DNA of 64,000 nt from Blastocladiella emersonii ATCC 22665 (lineage: Eukaryota > Blastocladiomycota > Blastocladiomycetes > Blastocladiales > Blastocladiaceae): the NCBI GenBank assembly GCA_025594325.1, contig JANHCV010000003.1, positions 1,736,001 through 1,800,000 of the forward strand, written 5' to 3'. The notes below the pieces were generated by a model. It was not told the DNA's origin and did no database searches. It saw only the letters and a program-made list of their open reading frames with translations. A program made the position numbers and the translations under genes. Position 1 is the first letter of the stretch. Each line of letters starts with the position of its first letter. Shown one piece after another: positions 56,654 to 64,000 of this stretch.

Positions 56654-57217
56654 TTACTGCTGCTGCTCGCTGGGCGCGACGGGCTCAGCAGCCTTGATGG
56701 TCTTCTTGACAGGGGCGACCATCCACTCGGCGTCGCAGACGGCGACCACGTCGCCCGAGAAGTCCTTGATCTCGGAGCGCACGGTGACGGGTCCCTCGCC
56801 GCCGTTGCGCAGCCAGGCACGCGTCTCCTCGGGGACGACGCACTCGGCGTAGACCATGCCGCGGGCCTTCTTCTTGTACTCGCCCGAGAGTTTGGTGATG
56901 ATGGCGCGGCGCTCGAGGTCCTGGGTCAGCGAGAGGAACGCCATGCCCGTGGACAGCTCGCCGGCGTTGAGCAGGGCGAGGGCGTGGATGGACTGGAACG
57001 GGTTCTGCAGGCGCCAGCGCTCCTCGAGCTCGATGCGGCAGTCGCCGTGCTCGAAGCGCGTGATGCGCGGGGCCACCGACCCGCTGTAGGGCGCGGCGAC
57101 GCGGATGTACAGCGTGAACAGGTGGCCGCCGAGCAGCGGCACCTGCTTGCACGCGCGGTACACGTCCAGGAACTTGTACTGCAGCGCCAGCTTGGTGAGC
57201 GAGGCCATGGACGTCAT
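56654..57217 (-). CDS. DUF4442 hotdog-fold protein
   Basis: Single exon, 187 residues from ATG 57217 (57208 is also possible). Recognised by the DUF4442 blocks FTLYIRVAAPYSGSVAPRIT, RIELEERWRLQNPFQSIHAL and NAGELSTGMAFLSL, which place it in the hotdog thioesterase superfamily; AKGMVYAEC-like ARGMVYAECVVPEETRAWL and SEIKDFSGDVVAVCDAEWMV complete the fold. Acyl-CoA or acyl-thioester hydrolysis is a family-level guess; no catalytic residue is established for DUF4442. A Lys/Ala/Gln tail ends the protein. It is convergent with the cyclase gene (91 bp between stops) and divergent from the LRR gene. Confidence 0.85.
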   Translation of the reverse strand: MTSMASLTKLALQYKFLDVYRACKQVPLLGGHLFTLYIRVAAPYSGSVAPRITRFEHGDCRIELEERWRLQNPFQSIHALALLNAGELSTGMAFLSLTQDLERRAIITKLSGEYKKKARGMVYAECVVPEETRAWLRNGGEGPVTVRSEIKDFSGDVVAVCDAEWMVAPVKKTIKAAEPVAPSEQQQ

Positions 57218-57727
57218 GGTGTAGCGGGGTCTGTCACGGAGCCCGGGCGGGCGTCAGCGCGCGCACGAGGGCGGATTGCCAGCGGTTACATGAGCGTGTA
57301 CATTGTGATGAAAGGTGGGGGTGGCACAGGCGAACTCTATGCTGGGAGCGCGAGGAGAGAAAGAACCGCGTACGGCCGGGCGCACCCGGGTGCCTCGCAG
57401 CATGAATTCATGCAGCGCGCACGCCATGTCTCGCAGCAGCGATCCCGACGCGTGATCGCAAGTGTGACGGGCGTGGCGGGCGGCTCACGCGATGCGCGCC
57501 CAACGCGTCTTTTTCGCTTTCGCTTTCGATGCCTTTACCTGCGGCTTCGCTTCCGCCCCCATCGCGGCATCGGCGCTCCCGGCACCCCGCAAACGCACAC
57601 CCAATTTGCTACGAATTACACGCCGCGACTGGCCGCACTCGCCCTCCAGCGACGGGCGACGCGGGCGGATCCACTGCTGCTTTGCCTCCAAATCCGCTCG
57701 CTTGCGCCACCATCCACCGCAACCACC
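57218..57727. promoter_or_regulatory. Divergent promoter DUF4442 / LRR gene
   Basis: A 510-bp interval between two starts. ACGCGT occurs at 57448-57453 and 57503-57508, spaced more widely than in the other clusters. Downstream are TTTCGCTTTCG pyrimidine-rich leader repeats. No extra gene was seen. Confidence 0.4.
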
Positions 57728-60700
57728 ATGAGCGCCGCGGCCAAGCCTACCACCACCACCGCTGTTGCCGCGCGGCAAGAAGTCTCGGGCGACGACCTGA
57801 TCCGGTCGCTCGGCGCGCACCTGGTGCAGCAGTCGCGCCAGCTCAAGGCCGCGGCCGCCGCCGCCAACCCGGGCGGGCTCGGCACCGTCAACGAGGACGA
57901 CACGCTGAGCCTCGCGAGCCGCACCACCGCCGGCACCACGCTGGGCAATGCATCCCACGCCGGCAACGGCGGTGGCGTCGGTGCCCGCCCACCGCGCAAG
58001 TCCTACGCGCCGTCCATCATCTCGTCCATCTTCAGCTTCGCCTCGCCGCGCCGGTCCGCGCAGTCGGTCCAGATCCTCGCTCCGCCACCACCGTCGGCGC
58101 GACCGCCGCCCATCCCGACGGGGATCCAGGTCCGCCGCGCGTCGTCGCCGTCGCACGCGCCGTCCGTGGTCTCGACCAGCGCGCCCGCCGCGTCGACCAT
58201 GGCGGTCCCATCGCCCGGCCGGTTCACCATGGACCCGGCGCACCTCGCCTACCTCGAGTCGCGCTTCCGCTCGTCCCCGCTCGTCCGGGAACATCTCGGG
58301 CTGCCGCCACCACCGCCCTCGTCCGTGTCGGGCGCGGCGGCATCGGATACGGCGTCCGCATCGGGGTCCGGGTGGGGGATCGGCGGCTGGTTCAGGGCGT
58401 CGCAGGAGCCCACCGTCGACGAGTACCTGCTCATCATCTTCAAGTTCCTCGAGTCGCTGCGCATGCTGCGCGTCGCGCCGCTCGGGCGCCGACGAATCGC
58501 CGATTGGGCGTGGCCGCCATCGCAGCTGCTCCCGCCCAGCAGCTTGACCAATGTCTCGACCCTCGAGTTCAAGGGCGTGCTCCCGGCCTCGCTCGATCTC
58601 GCTGAGCTGCACCTCCAGATCTCCACGTTGCTGGTCCAGGCTTCCATCGAGTCGCTTGGTACGCGCCACTCTCGCCCTGCGTGACGACTGTTGCTAATTT
58701 TTCCCGCCGATGTTTCTAGACCAGGCCCTCGCGTACTCGTCGTGGACGCGGCTCGCCCTGCTCGACCTGTCCAACAACTGCCTCGCGCGTCTCGACGCGA
58801 CCGTCCTCGCGCGCGCGCCGTACCTGACCGACCTGGTCCTGCAAAACAACGGCCTCGTCGAATTCCCGGACCTGCGCCCGCTCGTGCACCTCGCGCATCT
58901 CGACCTGTCCTTCAACCGCCTCACCGACGCCTACTCGCCCGCGTGCGCCGCGTACGCCGAGGAACACGGCCAGCTGCCCGTCCACGACTCGCTGCAGCGC
59001 CTCAACGTGCACGCCAACGCGATTGCCTCCCTCGAAACGGTCGCCGCGCAGTTCCCCAACCTCGGCCAGCTCGTCGCGTCGAAAAACCAAATCGTCTCGA
59101 TCCCGCCGCTCGCCGGGCTCGCGAGTCTGGGCGACCTGCAGCTGTGGGGAAACCCCATCGCCGAGGACGAAGCCACGTACCGCGCGGCTCTCCTCGCCGC
59201 GCTCGACCGTACGGACCACCTGCTCGTTGACGGGAATCGACTCGCCCCGCGGGACCCTAAGGCAGCGGTGGCGAAGGGTAAGGGCCGCGCGCGCGTCGTG
59301 TCCATGGCGGGAGACGTGCCGGCCGAGGGCCAGCTCGCGGCCGTCGTCGAGGTCACGCCGCCCAGCACGCCCAGTGTGCAGGCATTGACGCTCGAGCCGC
59401 CATCCTCGGCGCACTCGCAGCAGCAGCTGTCGCCACGGCCCACGGCCCACGCGCGGCGGCCGCGGTACGCGCAGATCGCCGAGACGCCCGCGGTCGCGCC
59501 CGCCGCGCCGCTGGTCCTCAAGAAGCGCGCGTCGTCGACGTCGGTCACGTCGCGCCCGCCGCTCTCATCCAGCTCGCTGTCAAGCCCGACACCTACCCCC
59601 GTCCTCTCGTCCTCGCCAACCGAATCCGCTGCCGAACCCGTGGTCCTCGGCTCGTCGCTCCGCTCGCGCAAATCGGGCGGCGAGCTCGACGCGGCGTACG
59701 CCGAGGAGCGGTACCGGCAGCGCGTCGAGAGCCTCAAGAAGCAGGGCGGGCCCAACTGGATGAAGCAGCTCGTCCAGCAGGACAAGGAGCTCAAGCGCCG
59801 GTCCAACGAGGACATGCGCGACTCGGCCAGCGCGCGGCGAGCGGGCGCGGGTCATGGGCATGGCCGCGGCGCGAGTCTCGGCGGCGCATCGAGCCTGCAC
59901 GAGTTTCTCTCGGCAACGCCGCCGTCGATCGCCGATATCCCGAGTGTCCCCGTGCGCGGATCGGGGGATGGGCTGCATCGCTCGTCCTCGGTCAGTAGCG
60001 CGATCGGGTCCACGCCCGCGGGATCGGCGGTCCTCGAGGCGGGCGAGTCGCGCACCATGACGCCCGCGCGGAATGGCGCGGCGAGTAACGGGACCGGCAG
60101 CAGGACCGGGCTCGCGAGCGGCGGCGGCGGTGGTGGCGGCGGCGGGTCCGACTCGGCCGTCTCGTCCACGACGCCCGTGCAGGACGACTCGCCAGGCCGG
60201 ACACCCGCCGCCGCGCCATCCGGTCTCGCCCAGAAAGTCCCCGTCCGCATCGCGCACCACACCAAGCCCGCGTCCTCCGCAGCCAAGGCCGCCGACCTCG
60301 ACTTTACGGACGGCGAAGTGGACGCGGCCCTCGCCGACCTACCGCTCGCGTCGCTGCTCGTCGCCGAGCTGCACCTGGGCGGCGACGACCAGTCGACGCC
60401 CGCGCGCGTGCAGCTCACGTTCAAGGCGTCGCGCGCCGGCGGCGTCACGTACACGACGCTGCTCACGCAGTCGCCCGAGACGCTCGCGCGGTGGCGCGCC
60501 GCGCTCGACCGCCAGGTCCGCCTCAACGTCGCCAACGCCCACTACGACACGGTGTGTCCACGCGCACAGTGTCTCCTGTGCCACCGGTCTGGGTTCGTGC
60601 GCGATCACGTCCCCAAGAAGGTGGTGGCGGGCGGCGGCAGCGCGGTGGTGGATGAGAAGGAGTCGGCACAGGGCGTTGAGGTGCTCGATGGCCGCGCCGG

Positions 60701-60800
60701 CGCGTACCTCACCGTCGTCCGCCGCAACAAGCAGCTCGTGTGCGCGATGTGCGACAGCGTCGTCGCCGTCCTGTACGGGAGCCTCGGGCCCGACGGCTAG
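57728..60800 (+). CDS. LRR scaffold protein, STK11IP-like
   Basis: Two exons, 57728-58658 and 58720-60800; the 61-nt intron (GTACGC...TTCTAG) splits an Asp codon; 1003 residues. After a disordered Ser/Pro-rich start comes a conserved helix (VDEYLLIIFKFLESLRMLRV), then leucine-rich repeats from about residue 310: WTRLALLDLSNNCLARLDAT, LVLQNNGLVEFPDLRPLVHL, AHLDLSFNRLTDAY, LVASKNQIVSIPPLAGLASL. A long disordered part and a C-terminal PH-like/cysteine region (CPRAQCLLCHRSGFV, CAMCDSVVAVLYGSL) follow. The arrangement resembles STK11IP/nischarin-type LRR scaffolds of the endosome and kinase signalling, but only the LRR part is sure. The paired CxxC motifs could bind zinc. Confidence 0.82.
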
Positions 60801-60986
60801 GCCGCTGGCGGGAACCGCGTGTAATATATCGATCTCAGTCCTCTCCCAGTCCTCAGGGTCGCCCGGCAAGCGACCGCCTTGGGAGTCGCTCCGGTCTCGG
60901 GAGTCATCGCCACCGCGCTCGTCATCGCCCGTCCCACGACCGCCCGCGCCGGCGCGACTCCTCATGTAATACTCCCTAGCTACTCG

Positions 60987-62872
60987 ATGCAACACGAACC
61001 AGACACCCGATCCGCCGCCCATACCCCAGCGCCAGGCTGCCCGCCCTGGTCCAGCGGTGGTGGTCGACCAGATGCCGCTGCCGACGCCGCGGTGCTTGCG
61101 TACCTCGACACGCACCCGAATCTCACCCGCGCTTTCGTGACCGCAAAGTTGGGCGACGCCGATCTCAACGCCCTGTGCGCACAGATCGCAGCGCACCTGC
61201 GCGACACGACGGCGGTGCGGCCGCCGGCCGCACAGATCGCCGCTCGTCTCACGGCGCTCCGCGCTTCCTTCTCGCACGCCTACCATCTGCGTGATTTGGC
61301 GCAGCGCCGGTTTGCGACGAGCGGCGGTGCGAACCGTAAAATGATCGCCAGGTTTGATGGTATGCGTTTTGTTTGCAGATCATGTGCGAGGCACAGCGGC
61401 CTGATGATGTATCGCTCTTGAATGTATAGCGCAGACGGCCGTCACGTTCCCGCTGTTCCCGCGGCTGCTCGCGGCGTGGGGACCGTTCCTCGACCCGAAC
61501 GCACGGCTGCGGCCGCTCGAGGCCGCGCCAGCAGGCCAGCCGCTTGAGGTCGCGCCCGCCGTCCAGCCGCTCGCGATTGCGCCTGTCGCCGCCCCGCCGG
61601 CCGTCAAGGTCGAGGCGGCAGCAGTCTCCTCGACCGCCGCGCCCATCGAGACGCCGGGTGTTTCTGCAGCGGTGAAGCGCACCGTCAAGGCCGAGCCGGC
61701 AGCGGCGTCCACCATCAAGCAGGAGACGACCCCACCCGCGACGGCGGCCCCAGCAACGCCGCCTCGCGCCCAACCTGCGGCCTCCTCGTCGCCGGCGTGG
61801 TGGCACATGATCGGCACGGACCCCGACGCGGACGTGTCGCCGCTCTCCACGACGCACACCATGTCGCCGCGCTCGCCGCTCTCGCCCACTTCTTCTTCGC
61901 CGCCGTTTCCCGAACCCGTATCCCCCGTCCCGGTTTCGCAGCCACGCCCGCGCCCGCGGCGGCCGCGGCGACCGGCGAGCCCCGACTTTGATCCTCCGCC
62001 CGCAGCAAAACGGCCGCGGCGGTCCAACCGGCCGCAGACCAACGGCGCCGCGACGCCCGCGCGCCGCAGTGGGCGGCCGGATATCATGGCGCCGCTCGTG
62101 TCGTGGCTCGGCGAGGCGCGCAACGGGCTGTTGTGGAGCACGGCGCGCATGGGGTCGATCCGCAAGGTGATCGCGGAGCGCGCGCACACGGCGCTCGCAG
62201 CCAAGGGCGTGTTCGGCGGCAGCCGCGTCACGGCGGCGCAGGTCAAGGAGACGCTCGAGCAGATGCTCGACGCGACTGAGCGCGGCGCCGCGTGGCTCAG
62301 CGGGAACCCCGATCGGTACGTGTGGATCGCGAAGGCGTACGGTAGGGCGTTTCTGAACGGTACGGATTAGGTCCCGAAAATTTGGGGTGTGGGTGGCTAA
62401 CGCGGCATCGGCGTAGCTAGCGGTCGTCGACTACCGGTGCCCGCACTTCCGCGCGCTGTTCCGCGCGTTCATGCTCGGTGACGAGGCCACGCTGCCGAAA
62501 TTCATCACGCGGCCCGACGAGGTCAACGGTGACGATCTCCACGAGCTCGACGACGGCGCCTCGCAGCCGCTCGAGGACCCCGCGGCGGTGCCCGAGGCGA
62601 CCGCGCCCGGGCAGGCGTACCCGCCGTCGTCCGAGGAGTACTATGTGGACAAGATCCTTGACTCGGTCGCCGCCGCGGACGCGGACCACCCGTTCCAGTA
62701 CCACGTCTCGTGGTACGGGTACCCGCCGTCGCACAACCGCTGGAATTTCGGCGAGGACACGGTCCCGACGGCTGCCCTGGCCGTCGCCGAGTTCCACGCC
62801 AAGCACCCGACCGCCCGCGGCCGACGGTCGCCGACGTGGCCGCGTGGGTCGACGCGCGCGAGGACGAGCTGA
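60987..62872 (+). CDS. SANT-like and chromodomain protein
   Basis: Three exons: 60987-61359, 61430-62341 and 62421-62872; introns of 70 and 79 nt in phase; 578 residues. Two helical DNA-binding-like segments (Myb/SANT type: HPNLTRAFVTAKLGDADLNA and SWLGEARNGLLWSTARMGSI) flank a Pro-rich basic linker with a likely nuclear signal (AAKRPRRSNRP). The C-terminal part is a chromodomain: EEYYVDKILDSV, YHVSWYGYPPSHNRWNFGED, ALAVAEFHAKHP, with aromatic cage candidates Tyr, Trp and Trp. The frame ends at 62872 right after the domain, but another frame continues a clean helix (PTVADVAAWVDAREDELMRA) to TGA 62940, so a one-base loss near 62817 is likely. The chromatin role is inferred. Confidence 0.75.
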
Positions 62873-62940
62873 TGCGCGCCAAGGTCGAAGCGGCTGCGGC
62901 CGTGGCGGCGGCGAGCAAGGGCGGGAAGCGGTTTGCTTGA

Positions 62941-63300
62941 GTTGACAATAGAGTGTGCGTGATCTGTTCCAGCGTGTGTGATGGCGGCTCTGATCCGACT
63001 GGGGGGGCGGCGACGAGTCCGACGCGGCCATGAAAATCGCGGCTGAACCCAGGGCCAAACCCTCCGCGCCCGCCACGTGACCTTAACGCGTCTCTCACCG
63101 CATGTCTCGCACCGCGACGCGTCTGCCTCGCCGACCCAGCGGCGACTCCTGGCCGCGCAAAATTAATAAAGGGTAAACAAGGATGGGATCTATGAACTAA
63201 CTGGTGTAAAAATCTGAACAGACGCGCGCCGCGGCCACTGGTTGCGCTCGCCGTGTCCAAACTACTTGGGCTAGCTACGTCACCGCTTTGCTCGTCGCGC
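62941..63300. other. Intergenic region before retroelement remnant
   Basis: Contains ACGCGT at 63086-63091 and 63117-63122, and AATAAA at 63165-63170, which may end the chromodomain transcript. No coding sequence was recognised. Confidence 0.4.
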
Positions 63301-64000
63301 ACTCTCCCCCGAAGCGGTCGCCCCAGTCGTTCATGACCCCGCGGCACAGATCGCGCAGCTCGCGCATATCATAGACGAGGCCGCGGTGTTAGAGTCAGCT
63401 GGCTTCGCGCAGTCGGTTCTCTCGCTCAACCTTCCTGAACACGCGCGTGCACCGCGAGCGGGATCGTTTACGCAGACGGATCGCACCACGCCGCAGTCCT
63501 CAGGCGCCGGACGCGGCCGCGGGCGCAGGCGTTTTCGTGAGTGGGTCACCAGAGCTCGCTGTTGCGTTCCTGGCGGAAACTCCTTGAACCTCCGTTCCGA
63601 GCTGTGGGGAGCACCCGCCGCCGCTGCTTCCACTCGCCACAACGCCAAGCTCGCCTTCACGTAAGGATACTCTCACTTTATCTGAGGGTGCGGGTCCGCG
63701 CAACGTGCTCGCTCGAGTCGGCCATGCTTCGCTGGATCATCGTGGCCCGCGAGCTCCAAGTGAACTTCGAGTGGGTTCGCGGCCACGCGGGGAACTCGGG
63801 CAACGAGGAGGCCGACGCGCTGTTCAACGAGGGCGCCGCCATGCATCTGCCACTGGGAGTCGCGGCCGCCGTCCCCGCGGAGCTGGACACGTGCTTCAAG
63901 GTGCGCTGGCGGGGCTGCAATTTTAATCAAGATGGGCCCGCGACGCGCTCTCCGCCGCCTACACGGTGCGCAACGCGGCTCGCTGCTCGCTCTGACCGCG
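63301..64000 (+). mobile_element. Decayed retroelement RNase H domain
   Basis: RNase H pieces appear in order but in different frames. IVYADGSHHAAVLRR (catalytic-Asp DGS strand, about 63466) is followed by AGAGVFVSGSPELAVAFLAE in a second frame (about 63520) and NLRSELWGAPAAA (the nnrSEL helix) in a third. Then MLRWIIVARELQVNFEWVRG and HAGNSGNEEADALFNEGAA (the H-x-G-N-E-AD block) run to about 63900. No introns explain the jumps, so this is a degraded copy from a retrotransposon reverse transcriptase/RNase H polyprotein. The upstream frame (DPAAQIAQLAHIIDEAAVLE) may be part of it. The window ends inside or just after the element. Confidence 0.6.

Overview
This window is nuclear DNA of a GC-rich, intron-poor eukaryote. 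The gene content points to a flagellated (zoosporic) early-diverging fungus, and Blastocladiomycota is my best guess; no single marker proves it. Most introns are 56-86 nt, start with GTACG or GTRNG, carry a CTRAC/CTAAT-like branch site and end in TAG or CAG. Coding sequence is so GC-rich that long false ORFs occur in the other five frames. I therefore accepted genes on protein similarity, splice phase and codon pattern, not on ORF length.

Layout. 0-6 kb: a secreted Cys-rich GPI-type protein, a doubtful Pro-rich minus-strand gene, ornithine aminotransferase, and a CCDC13-like coiled-coil protein. 6.5-14.5 kb: the eIF2-alpha kinase GCN2, then the divergent pair SmF / exosome subunit RRP41, both with tiny first exons. 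14.9-19.9 kb: an acidic tail-anchored-type protein, and a divergent pair of likely flagellar genes (TMEM249-like membrane protein and katanin KATNAL2) whose shared promoter holds four ACGCGT boxes. 20-29 kb: an ankyrin-type protein, an unknown protein with possible 38-39 nt introns, a secreted GH15 glucoamylase, a large F-box/ankyrin protein and an M20 (PM20D2-type) peptidase. 29.6-34 kb: the most unusual segment, a Fanzor (eukaryotic TnpB-like, RNA-guided nuclease family) ORF with all three RuvC acidic residues but one frameshift, lying among small two-membrane-span genes that are themselves broken.

34.5-46.5 kb: a probable N-myristoylated protein, two tandem Kelch-like type I membrane proteins, a bZIP factor with a membrane span right after the zipper (ATF6-like), a METTL21-type methyltransferase and a lipoate-protein ligase. 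46.8-57.2 kb: a long DUF4470 protein with a truncated relative next to it, a 20-bp tandem repeat carrying ACGCGT, an animal-type twelve-span adenylyl cyclase and a DUF4442 hotdog protein. 57.7-64 kb: an LRR scaffold resembling STK11IP, a SANT-like plus chromodomain protein with a frame break near its end, and decayed RNase H retroelement sequence at the window edge.

These genes are not an operon. They are mostly housekeeping and signalling genes, packed with 30-700 bp spacers, often divergent or convergent. Common threads are flagellum biology (KATNAL2, CCDC13-like, TMEM249-like), stress signalling (GCN2, ATF6-like bZIP) and cAMP signalling. A recurring ACGCGT cluster in several promoters could link some of them to cell-cycle control.
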